Assembly: GCA_949128015.1 (NCBI GenBank)
Contig: CASBRC010000195.1
Location: 1-8,977, forward strand
DNA from: Synechococcales cyanobacterium PMM_0003
GTDB lineage: Bacteria > Cyanobacteriota > Cyanobacteriia > Pseudanabaenales > Pseudanabaenaceae
Direction: 5' to 3'
Length of the DNA stretch: 8,977 nt
Shown here piece by piece: positions 1 to 5,761 of the stretch. The notes under the pieces are model-generated. The model had not been told where the DNA came from, made no database searches, and was given only the letters and a program-made list of their open reading frames with translations. The first letter of the stretch is position 1, and the number at the start of each line of letters is the position of its first letter. The position numbers were made by a program, and so were the translations under genes.

Positions 1-147
1 AAAGCACTGCTAAAAATGCCTCTAGAAAGCCGTCGTCAAATCTTAGCAAAACAAGCAGAGCAAATGCTAGAGCATTATCAACAAAATACAGAATGGAAAG
101 AACTTGGAGCGGGAGATATTCTTGAGTACGATCATGAAACCAAATAG
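1..147 (+). CDS. MazE-like antitoxin, C-terminal part (5' end outside window)
   Basis: Frame 1 is open from the first base to a TAG at 145-147, giving 48 codons of a protein whose start lies before the window. The visible part contains PLESRRQILAKQAEQM followed by HYQQNTEWKELGAGDILEY. This is the charged C-terminal tail typical of small cyanobacterial antitoxins encoded just before MazF/PemK toxins: the tail wraps around the toxin, and the missing N-terminus normally carries the DNA-binding domain that autorepresses the operon. The gene overlaps the toxin start by 14 bp (134-147), an arrangement that couples their translation. Assignment rests on tail composition, position and overlap. The DNA-binding half is not visible, so the antitoxin subfamily cannot be named. 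Confidence 0.75.
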   Translation, partial: KALLKMPLESRRQILAKQAEQMLEHYQQNTEWKELGAGDILEYDHETK

Positions 148-511
148 AAGTGAAATTTGGCTTGTCAATCTCGACCCAACTCTCGGCTCAGAAATCCGTA
201 AAATTAGACCAGTAGTTGTAATTAGCTCGGATTCTATTGGCAAGTTACCAATTAAACTTATTGCTCCCATTACTGACTGGAAACCCTACTTTGCAGAAAA
301 TGTATGGCATCTCAAGCTTGAGCCAGATAGCACCAATGGACTAACTAAAGTCTCGGCAGTTGATACATTGCAACTCAGAGGAATTGATACAACAAGGTTT
401 ATTCGTCAACTAGGTAAACTTAATGACGACATCATGATCGAGATAACGATCGCGATCGCTCTTGTTATTGAACTTAATGGAGAAGACTTTTTAGACGTTT
501 CTACTATGTAG
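134..511 (+). CDS. mazF: MazF/PemK-family mRNA interferase toxin
   Basis: A 125-residue protein, the usual MazF length. It opens with SEIWLVNLDPTLGSEIRKIRP, the conserved first strand and loop of the family. Arg25 in the K-I-R-P motif matches the catalytic arginine of MazF enzymes, and Thr47 in API-T-DW is placed like the second catalytic residue. The later SAVDTLQLRGID segment followed by RQLGKL is also typical. Family members cleave single-stranded RNA at short sequence motifs and are held inactive by the antitoxin. An in-frame ATG at 104 exists, but the start at 134 is chosen because the family N-terminus begins there and it gives the normal 14-bp overlap with the antitoxin gene. The frame is intact with no missing key residue, so the toxin is probably functional. 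The stop codon ends only 8 bp before a degraded repeat begins. Confidence 0.9.
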   Translation: MKPNRSEIWLVNLDPTLGSEIRKIRPVVVISSDSIGKLPIKLIAPITDWKPYFAENVWHLKLEPDSTNGLTKVSAVDTLQLRGIDTTRFIRQLGKLNDDIMIEITIAIALVIELNGEDFLDVSTM

Positions 512-519
512 AAATGTTT

Positions 520-621
520 AAATTACTTTATGTTCCACCAGATTAAGAATAGAATCGGCGATCGCAAAATAGTAAAGCCCGACTCAGATTTTGACAACAT
601 CTGTAGCGATCTATGCTTTCA
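520..621 (+). repeat. Imperfect direct repeat, copy A (scar of a lost DUF5615 gene end)
   Basis: This stretch aligns without gaps to 1337-1438 (offset 817), with 79 of 102 bases identical by hand count. Copy B covers the last codons and stop of the intact DUF5615 gene and what follows. Read in the same frame, copy A gives K-L-L-Y-V-P-P-D-stop (520-543) against K-I-L-Y-L-P-L-D-stop in copy B. It then gives a degraded DSDFDNICSDLCFQS tail against NSDFDNIRRDPRFQE. Copy A is therefore the 3' remnant of a second DUF5615 gene plus its flank, with the rest deleted. A perfect TTGACA at 591-596 with TATGCT at 612-617 (15-bp spacing) could act as a weak promoter for the next genes; this is speculative. 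Confidence 0.8.
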
Positions 622-668
622 GTCTTTAGATAGAGTAAAATAAAACTTAGTAATTAGGGCTTAAACCT

Positions 669-1007
669 ATGAGCATAGTTTTAGAACGCGAAGCACCACC
701 CTTTCAAGAAGACGCAACTGGCTCGATCCGAGTCGGAAAAACTAGAGTGCTTCTAGAATTAGTAATTAGAGCTTTCTTAGATGGCGCATCACCTGAAACC
801 ATCGTGCAGCAATATTCCACATTAACCCTATCTGACACCTACACCACGATCGCATATTACCTACGCCATCAAGAAGCCATAGAAGCCTATCTTATACAAC
901 GAGAACAACTAGCAGAAAAAGTCTATCAACGCATCCAAGATATACAGCCCGACATGAACTTATTGCGATCGCGTTTATTAGCAAGACGAAGCGATCGCGA
1001 GGCTTAA
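669..1007 (+). CDS. DUF433 domain protein, probable antitoxin
   Basis: A 112-residue protein. Residues about 19-75 carry the DUF433 pattern: SIRVGKTRVLLELVIRAF, then a DGASPETIVQQY segment and the YYLRHQEAIEAYL helix. DUF433 is a small winged-helix-like family commonly found as the upstream partner of PIN-like (DUF5615) proteins and proposed to be the antitoxin or autorepressor of that pair. The C-terminal third is rich in Arg, Gln and Glu and would fit a toxin-binding helix. The stop codon is 2 bp before the next ATG, so the two genes form one translationally coupled unit. No good Shine-Dalgarno sequence precedes the ATG. The antitoxin role is inferred from family and context. Confidence 0.85.
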   Translation: MSIVLEREAPPFQEDATGSIRVGKTRVLLELVIRAFLDGASPETIVQQYSTLTLSDTYTTIAYYLRHQEAIEAYLIQREQLAEKVYQRIQDIQPDMNLLRSRLLARRSDREA

Positions 1008-1009
1008 AC

Positions 1010-1363
1010 ATGTTGAGGCTATTGAGCGACGAAAACTTTAACGGCAATATTCTACGCGGTCTATTTTTGCGTCAGCCAAATTTAGATCTATTGAGAGTTC
1101 AAGATGTTGATTTACAAGAGGCTGACGATCCAACGATTTTAGAGTGGGCGGCAATCAATAATCGAATTTTATTAACTCACGATCGTGCCACAACGCCAGA
1201 CTTCGCCTATGAAAGATTACTAAGAAGTCAGGACATGGCAGGAATGTTCGTGGTTAGCGATCGAATGTCATTCAGGCAAGCAATTGATGAATTATTATTG
1301 CTTGTTGACGTTACAGAACAATTAGAATGGGAATCAAAAATACTGTATCTTCCATTAGATTAG
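1010..1363 (+). CDS. DUF5615 PIN-like protein, probable toxin
   Basis: A 117-residue protein of the DUF5615 (PIN-like) family. The N-terminus LRLLSDENFNGNIL contains the D-E-N signature (Asp7, Glu8). A D-D-P-T-I-L-E-W-A segment follows around residues 39-47, then RILLTHDRATTPDF with Asp58. These acidic residues match the metal-binding positions of PIN-type nucleases, so an RNase toxin activity is likely but not proven for this family. Length is typical and the frame is intact. Together with the gene 2 bp upstream it forms a VapBC-like module. The last codons and stop lie inside direct-repeat copy B, so the 3' end of the gene is part of the duplicated segment. Confidence 0.85.
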   Translation: MLRLLSDENFNGNILRGLFLRQPNLDLLRVQDVDLQEADDPTILEWAAINNRILLTHDRATTPDFAYERLLRSQDMAGMFVVSDRMSFRQAIDELLLLVDVTEQLEWESKILYLPLD

Positions 1364-1438
1364 GAATGGGATTGGCGATCGCAAAATGGCAAAGACGAAC
1401 TCGGATTTTGACAATATTCGCCGCGATCCGCGCTTTCA
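1337..1438 (+). repeat. Imperfect direct repeat, copy B
   Basis: Partner of the repeat at 520-621. Copy B begins in the last nine codons of the intact DUF5615 gene, crosses its stop (1361-1363), includes a HIP1 octamer and ends within a short DFDNIRRDPRFQELI reading frame. The two copies flank the DUF433/DUF5615 module in direct orientation, so recombination between them would excise exactly one ~817-bp unit. Confidence 0.8.
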
Positions 1439-1472
1439 AGAATTGATACATAGAAAAAAACACCATGCCTAA
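1386..1472 (+). pseudogene. Remnant of a TPR-protein C-terminus (28 codons)
   Basis: An ATG-initiated frame of 28 codons encodes MAKTNSDFDNIRRDPRFQEL followed by IHRKKHHA. The S-D-F-D-N-I-R-x-D-P-R-F-Q-E-L pattern resembles the terminal segment of many tetratricopeptide-repeat proteins, which end in a D-x-L-R-x-D-P-R-F-x-x-L motif. No TPR-coding sequence is found upstream, because the DUF5615 gene lies there in another frame. It is therefore best read as a captured 3' fragment of a larger gene. A more degraded version of the same tail is in repeat copy A (from about 569). The frame overlaps the next pseudogene start (1465) by 8 bp. A genuine short peptide cannot be excluded. Confidence 0.45.
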
Positions 1473-1738
1473 ACTACGCAACCAAGCCCTAGATGTTATT
1501 TCCCACCTCACCGAACAGGAACAAGAACACATCGCCGCCCTAATCTTGCAAGAAGTTGGAACGCTTCGCCAAAAACAAGAACTAGAAAAACAAGCAGGTT
1601 TCGCCCAGACCTAAGCATTTCTACAACGGATCGCAAAAGTTCGCGAAAACATCCCCCAAAGAAGAATGGCAAAAACTACCTACTGACGCTTCTAAAAACG
1701 TCGATCATTATTTATACGGTGCGCCAGAAGCAGCGTGA
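1465..1738 (+). pseudogene. Broken antitoxin-like gene (nonsense plus frameshift)
   Basis: Reading from the ATG gives 49 codons, with LTEQEQEHIAALILQEV as a recognisable helix, then a TAA at 1612-1614. The same frame continues after the stop with AFLQRIAKVRENIPQ. Near 1652-1660 one extra base shifts the frame, and the continuation reads EEWQKLPTDASKNVDHYLYG, ending at TGA 1736-1738. Put together this is a complete ~90-residue protein of the kind that cyanobacteria encode directly upstream of small toxins, often PIN-domain ones. Family assignment is from memory of similar tails and not from a search. Two independent lesions make it a pseudogene, although a 49-residue fragment could still be translated. 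Confidence 0.75.
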
Positions 1739-1830
1739 AAACCTCATTTAACCCAACCCATATTAGTTAGTTTGTCGAGCATCCGCATATTTGCGATCGC
1801 AGTGTCGGCGCGTTAGCAGGTATTTTTTAG
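1735..1830 (+). pseudogene. Possible remnant of the toxin partner, unidentifiable
   Basis: A GTG at 1735 overlaps the TGA of the preceding pseudogene, which is where a coupled partner gene would start. The frame reads VKTSFNPTHIS, then a TAG (1768-1770), FVEHPHICDRSVGALAGIF, and another stop at 1828-1830. No family can be named with confidence. The HPHIC segment faintly recalls the start of DUF433 proteins, but the expected glycine-rich continuation is not intact. The rest of the gap before 1849 shows nothing recognisable. Confidence 0.25.
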
Positions 1831-1848
1831 TTAGTCATCCAAAAATCT

Positions 1849-1885
1849 AAATAGAGAATAGGTGTAAAGTGCCTATCCTCTATTT
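1849..1885 (-). terminator. Terminator hairpin overlapping the ATPase stop codon
   Basis: The arms at 1849-1862 and 1872-1885 are complementary at 13 of 14 positions around a 9-nt loop. On the minus strand the stem is followed within a few bases by a T-rich run (complement of 1841-1845). The stop codon of the gspE-like gene (complement of 1873-1875) lies inside the stem, so the terminator begins within the coding sequence. Confidence 0.7.
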
Positions 1886-3525
1886 TGGAGAGCGCTAAAC
1901 ATCTGTCGTGGCAGTACTCGCAAAGCTTCTTCTAAGGTGGTTATTCCTACCGAAATCTTGTCACGCACACTATGGGGGAAAGATTTATGACCCTGTTCGA
2001 CTAGGTAATCAACTAGTTGCGATTGCGTACCTTCAGATATGATTTTTCGGATTTGAGGAGTCACATCCAATAACTCAAATATCGCCTCACGCCCTAAATA
2101 GCCCGAACCAAAGCAATGTTTACAGCCCTTGCCCCGTCGCCAATCCTGATATTTGACATCTTGTACAGATACATTTAGAAACTGAAATTCTTCCTTTGTT
2201 GGGACATAGCATTCAGAACAGAAGGAACAGATTTTTCTTACTAGTCTTTGCGCGACGACCCCTAATAGAGACTCGGCAATCAAACTAGAATGTAGTCCTA
2301 AATCGCTCAATCGCGCTACCGTACTAATTGCATCATTAGTATGCATAGTTGATAGCACTAAATGCCCTGTCATGGCTGCCCGAATCGTAATTTCCGCCGT
2401 TTCTAAATCGCGAACCTCACCCACCATAATGATGTCAGGATCTTGTCGCAAAATTGATTTTAGTCCTGTCGCAAAGGTCAGTCCGCCCGTTTCTTGAACT
2501 TGCCCTTGGGTAATATTCGACAAATTATATTCCACAGGATCTTCCATTGTAATTATGTTGACTTGATCCGTTGCTAATAACTGCAAGGTGGCATAGAGCG
2601 TGCTGGTTTTCCCTGAACCCGTTGGTCCCGTAACGATGATTAGCCCTTGAGGTTGTGATATCCAACTGCGGTAAACTTCTAGCGATCGCTCTGTAAAGCC
2701 AATATCTTCGAGCCTAGTTGTGAGCATTTTGTTTCGCGGCAATAGTCGAATTACCGCCTTTTCACCACCAACGCAAGGGAAAGTGCTGACCCGCATATCT
2801 AAGTCCAAATCCAGATTGTCGGCAGTAACATAATGTTGACTAACTCGCCCATCTTGAGGACGACGACTTTCTCCAATGTTCATGTTACTCATCACCTTGA
2901 GAGCAACGATCGTTTTTCGACTCACTTCAGGAGGTAAGATGCGTGTTGTTCGCAGTATGCCATCAATGCGGTAGCGTACACGTAAGCCTAATTCTGTCGG
3001 CTCTAGATGAATATCACTAGCTCGATGTTGGAGAGCAACGGAAATTAAGGCATTAATCCGATGGGTTTGATCGAGAGCTTGAGATAGATAAATATCAGAA
3101 ATCTCATCTAAGTGAGCTTCTTCATTTGCGCCTGTAAGGGGATTGATAATTGGGGAAGCAATATTGCTGGGTTCGGGAAGATTTTGTCTGAGAAACCATA
3201 ACAGATAACTTTCGGAAGAGATCGATACATTTTTGATGCCCGTTAATGTCACACTACTCAACTTTTTGATTTCGTCGCTGGTCAATGGATGTGGTGAACC
3301 CAAATAAAAATAACCATGCCATAGCAATAAAGGAATCACAGGTGGCAAGGATTTGCGATCGTCGAAATGATGGAAAAACCGATAATTAAGATCTTCATCC
3401 AACAGATCAATCCGAAGCCCTCCGCGCTTATCAACTAATAATTGAATTGCCTCATCACAATTGATCTCCTGATTGCGGAGACGTTTCCATATTGAATTTG
3501 GAGAATTTACAGGTATTTCACTCAT
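1873..3525 (-). CDS. PilB/GspE-family assembly ATPase, compact form
   Basis: A 550-residue hexameric-type secretion ATPase that would power extension of type IV pili or a related filament from the cytoplasmic face of the inner membrane. Visible motifs in order: the N2-domain segment RASDIHLEP (168-176), Walker A GPTGSGKTS (300-308), Asp box ITMEDPVEY (325-333), Walker B DPDIIMVGEVRD (362-373) and His box HLVLSTMHTNDA (388-399). Zinc-binding cysteine pairs C433/C436 and C468/C471 are present, with an extra C439. The zinc motif identifies PilB/GspE and not the retraction ATPase PilT. At 550 residues it is shorter than the main cyanobacterial PilB (about 670); the ~130 residues before the N2 domain do not show a clear full-length MshEN-type module. 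No pilus gene (pilT, pilC, pilM) is adjacent, so it is probably a paralogue such as PilB2. It is divergent from the pentapeptide gene. Confidence 0.93.
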   Translation of the reverse strand: MSEIPVNSPNSIWKRLRNQEINCDEAIQLLVDKRGGLRIDLLDEDLNYRFFHHFDDRKSLPPVIPLLLWHGYFYLGSPHPLTSDEIKKLSSVTLTGIKNVSISSESYLLWFLRQNLPEPSNIASPIINPLTGANEEAHLDEISDIYLSQALDQTHRINALISVALQHRASDIHLEPTELGLRVRYRIDGILRTTRILPPEVSRKTIVALKVMSNMNIGESRRPQDGRVSQHYVTADNLDLDLDMRVSTFPCVGGEKAVIRLLPRNKMLTTRLEDIGFTERSLEVYRSWISQPQGLIIVTGPTGSGKTSTLYATLQLLATDQVNIITMEDPVEYNLSNITQGQVQETGGLTFATGLKSILRQDPDIIMVGEVRDLETAEITIRAAMTGHLVLSTMHTNDAISTVARLSDLGLHSSLIAESLLGVVAQRLVRKICSFCSECYVPTKEEFQFLNVSVQDVKYQDWRRGKGCKHCFGSGYLGREAIFELLDVTPQIRKIISEGTQSQLVDYLVEQGHKSFPHSVRDKISVGITTLEEALRVLPRQMFSALQNRG

Positions 3526-3590
3526 AACGCTATGCTACTGAATTCACGTTACATTGGTATGAAATCAAGAGTGCTGGCGAAGCTTGATAT

Positions 3591-3595
3591 TAGGA
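3591..3595 (+). promoter_or_regulatory. Shine-Dalgarno site setting the pentapeptide-protein start
   Basis: TAGGA ends 7 nt before the ATG at 3603. The in-frame GTG at 3597 would be only 1 nt from this site, so the ATG is preferred. Confidence 0.55.
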
Positions 3596-3602
3596 TGTGA
3601 AT

Positions 3603-4334
3603 ATGGCTGATACACAACAATTACAACTACTAGCGGAAGGGGTAAATGGCTGGAATTATTGGAGAAGTATGCATCCAGACATAGAAATTGCTTTACAAAA
3701 TGCAATACTTAGCGTTGCGGATCTACGCTATGCCAACTTAAGTGAAGCAAATCTGGAAAGCGCAGATTTATATCACGCAAATTTGATTGAGACAAATTTG
3801 CAACATGCAAATTTAACTAAAGCTAGTTTGAATGGGGCGATCGCAACAGGTTCTCTCATTTATGCTGATCTCAGTGATGCGAATCTTTACAGCGCTATTT
3901 TTGCTTTTGCAGATCTTAGCCATGTCAATTTACAAAGAGCTAATGCGATCGCAGCAAATTTTAATAGGACAAATCTCCAAGGGGCAAATTTACAAAATAT
4001 CAATGCCAGTCACGCCATATTTTGGCAAACAAATTTGCAGGATGCTGATTTGAGAAACGCGATTTTGTGGGGTGCAAAGTTGTTTTGCACCAATCTGGAG
4101 CGATCGCAATTGCAAAATATAGATTTTAGTGGCGCGGACTTAAGTGGTGCAAATCTACGGGATGCAGATCTAAGTGGGGCAGATTTGCGTGATGCTAATT
4201 TGAGTCGTGTCAATCTCGAAGGGGCAAATCTAGATGGGATTCAATGGGGAAGAAATATAAGCGGTGGTGACACGAACTGGACTGACGTGATCGGTCTAAC
4301 GACTGCTCAAAATGTGCCTACGGCGCTCTTGTGA
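3603..4334 (+). CDS. Pentapeptide-repeat protein
   Basis: A 243-residue protein. An N-terminal segment (residues 8-33) reads LLAEGVNGWNYWRSMHPDI, a lead-in shared by many cyanobacterial pentapeptide proteins. It is followed by 36 tandem units of the A(D/N)LXX type with central residues at 36-81 and 85-210, then a non-repeat tail ending GLTTAQNVPTALL. Such repeats fold into a right-handed quadrilateral beta-helix. No signal peptide or membrane segment is seen, so it is probably cytoplasmic. Function cannot be predicted: family members range from gyrase mimics to thylakoid-associated or scaffold proteins. One unit (residues 84-87, S-L-I-Y) has only four residues and shifts the register of the helix once. 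The start at 3603 is chosen for its ribosome-binding site. Confidence 0.92.
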   Translation: MADTQQLQLLAEGVNGWNYWRSMHPDIEIALQNAILSVADLRYANLSEANLESADLYHANLIETNLQHANLTKASLNGAIATGSLIYADLSDANLYSAIFAFADLSHVNLQRANAIAANFNRTNLQGANLQNINASHAIFWQTNLQDADLRNAILWGAKLFCTNLERSQLQNIDFSGADLSGANLRDADLSGADLRDANLSRVNLEGANLDGIQWGRNISGGDTNWTDVIGLTTAQNVPTALL

Positions 4335-4412
4335 TGAATTCCTGCCTCTTTGTATAGATAAAGCCAATAAGTCATACATACCTTTAGCTAGATTCACACT
4401 TTGAAATACTTT

Positions 4413-4430
4413 GTTATATTTCTTTACATA
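4413..4430 (+). promoter_or_regulatory. HLR1 element (RpaB-binding site) upstream of hli
   Basis: GTTATATT, two bases, then TTTACATA. The cyanobacterial HLR1 consensus is two copies of (G/T)TTACA(T/A)(T/A) separated by 2 nt. Here 15 of the 16 defined positions match; the only departure is T for C at the fifth base of the first half. It ends 25 nt before the hli ATG. HLR1 is bound by the response regulator RpaB and controls high-light genes, hli genes above all. A possible TTCACA-16-TATATT promoter (4393-4420) would place the element over the -10 region, which suggests repression in low light. That promoter is tentative. Confidence 0.65.
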
Positions 4431-4455
4431 AGGAAATCACACAAAGGACAAACTA

Positions 4456-4662
4456 ATGAGCAGCTATAGAGTAGACGATCGCGGCGTTCTCAACAACTTC
4501 GCAACTGAACCAAAGATGTATGTTGATGACACTGATAGAGCTGGTTTTACTCCTTACGCTGAATTGCTAAATGGCAGACTCGCCATGATTGGTTTTGTAT
4601 CTCTGCTAATCCTTGAAGTTTCTACGGGGCATGGGTTGATTTGGTGGTTGGGGAATTTCTAA
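4456..4662 (+). CDS. hli: High-light-inducible protein (Hlip), single-helix chlorophyll-binding protein
   Basis: A 68-residue protein, typical of small Hlips. The single membrane helix (about 35-54) carries the chlorophyll-binding signature [19 protein letters not shown], with the paired E...NxR residues (Glu36, Asn39, Arg41) that ligate chlorophyll in the LHC superfamily. The Tyr/Pro-rich lead [15 protein letters not shown] is also characteristic. Hlips sit in thylakoid membranes, bind chlorophyll and carotenoid, and protect photosystem II assembly intermediates and free chlorophyll under excess light or other stress. A strong ribosome-binding site AAGGA (4444-4448) lies 7 nt before the ATG. 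The gene has its own HLR1-type element upstream and its own terminator downstream, so it is a single-gene, light-regulated unit. Confidence 0.96.
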   Translation: MSSYRVDDRGVLNNFATEPKMYVDDTDRAGFTPYAELLNGRLAMIGFVSLLILEVSTGHGLIWWLGNF

Positions 4663-4723
4663 ATTTTGAATGTTTCCAATCAAAGTGATTAAGACAAAGT
4701 AAAAACGATTAACGATTATTTGA

Positions 4724-4747
4724 CCCTACCGAAAGGTAGGGTTTTTT
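4724..4747 (+). terminator. Intrinsic terminator of hli
   Basis: A perfect 7-bp stem CCCTACC/GGTAGGG with a GAAA tetraloop, directly followed by six T. It is located 61 bp after the hli stop. The reverse direction lacks a T-run, so it acts mainly on the plus strand. Confidence 0.9.
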
Positions 4748-4753
4748 GTGTCT

Positions 4754-5758
4754 TTATGGACAGCCAATAGAAATTTCTTTGATTCTGGGATATTCACTTA
4801 GAAGCTTTTGGAAAAGATTAAAATTGAAACTGCGTGGATCGATGCGTGAGCCAGAGCGATCGACAATTCTGTGAGTCGTGATCCTTTCTAATGGCACATC
4901 AGTTTTGGCAACTAACCATGCTAAAGATTGATATTGAGATTCTGTATACCCGCTATGGGTATAACCATTATGCATTCCATCTTCAGGAGTTTCTAGGGAA
5001 ATATGATAGGCAAAATTATTCACAGAACTGGAATATCGCGGATTTGTTTGGACTGCTTCATCTCCTGATGTACTTACAAAAACAGAATTTCCTGCACCAA
5101 AGGCGCGTTTATCTGGTGGTACGAAATAGATAATTGTTCCATCGATCGCAATTAACGTGTGGTAACTAGCTTGATTATCTTCGTCAGTATGGAACGCTTG
5201 AAAAAAATTAATGACGCTATTAGCAGAACCGACAGTTTCATGGAGAACAATAATTGGTGGGCGATTTGCAGGCTTGCCTGATAGATCATTGAGATAGCGA
5301 TCGCCATAGTTAGAAGCCGCCGCCAATGCAATAAATTCTCTAGGGCTATAGGCGATCGCTTTCTGGGAAGAGGTCGTATTAGGTTTAGCTATGCTTATGG
5401 GCTTCCGAAATCTCTCTAAAGTAATGGGCATAGAAGTTAGCGCTGCGGGTAATGATGGTTCTGGTGGATTAGCTGGAGGTTGGATTTCACAGCCTAAAAC
5501 TGGAGCTGATTGATTGATTTCTGATAAAAAATTAAAGTCTTGGAAACTTTGTTGAGCAATTTTTTTTGAAGTGACTTGCGTGGTGCTTTGGCTAACTTTC
5601 GTAAACTTGGCATCAGCAATCGCCTTAGTTTTAGCTGGTTCCGCCCAGATAATTAATATCACTAAGGTCAGTAAAAATATGGCGATCGCTACTAATTTTT
5701 TAAGTAACATAGGTCGTTGCTGAATCACACGAAAGCAATTTGTAATCCAATAAATCAT
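4754..5758 (-). CDS. N-acetylmuramoyl-L-alanine amidase (Amidase_2/AmpD-like), membrane-anchored
   Basis: From ATG 5758 this is 334 residues. A hydrophobic segment LVAIAIFLLTLVILIIW (about 22-38) serves as signal anchor. A Pro/Ser/Thr/Gln-rich linker follows, then an Amidase_2 domain from about residue 167. Zinc ligands are recognisable as His in IIVLHET (173), His in TTHRIVD (296) and Asp in SRIDPRSF (307); the central YHTLIAIDGTI and YHISLETPEDG strands are typical of the fold. The enzyme cleaves the bond between MurNAc and L-Ala in peptidoglycan, so it probably works in the periplasm on wall turnover or remodelling. The frame is open to 5854, but the extra 32 residues cross a large inverted repeat and look non-coding. 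ATG 5710, right before the hydrophobic segment, is an alternative. None of the starts has a clear ribosome-binding site. Confidence 0.88.
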   Translation of the reverse strand: MIYWITNCFRVIQQRPMLLKKLVAIAIFLLTLVILIIWAEPAKTKAIADAKFTKVSQSTTQVTSKKIAQQSFQDFNFLSEINQSAPVLGCEIQPPANPPEPSLPAALTSMPITLERFRKPISIAKPNTTSSQKAIAYSPREFIALAAASNYGDRYLNDLSGKPANRPPIIVLHETVGSANSVINFFQAFHTDEDNQASYHTLIAIDGTIIYFVPPDKRAFGAGNSVFVSTSGDEAVQTNPRYSSSVNNFAYHISLETPEDGMHNGYTHSGYTESQYQSLAWLVAKTDVPLERITTHRIVDRSGSRIDPRSFNFNLFQKLLSEYPRIKEISIGCP

Positions 5759-5761
5759 AAT

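Noticed and set aside
104..133. Upstream in-frame start for the MazF toxin
   Set aside because: It would add ten residues absent from the family and lengthen the overlap with the antitoxin gene to 44 bp.
1364..1872. Search for a transposase or insertion-sequence ends that would explain the decay of the island
   Set aside because: No transposase fragment and no terminal inverted repeats were seen; direct-repeat recombination explains the structure better.
3548..3565. Possible HLR1 element between the ATPase and pentapeptide genes
   Set aside because: The first half GTTACATT is perfect but the second half matches at only 5 of 8 positions, so it is not reported as a site.
4010..4213. Minus-strand open frame with short repeats rich in Lys, Ser, Ala and Pro
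   Set aside because: It is the mirror of the pentapeptide-coding repeats in the opposite strand.
3702..4230. Short periodic DNA repeats that could suggest an array
   Set aside because: The 15-bp period is explained by the pentapeptide codons; there are no spacers, so this is not a CRISPR array.
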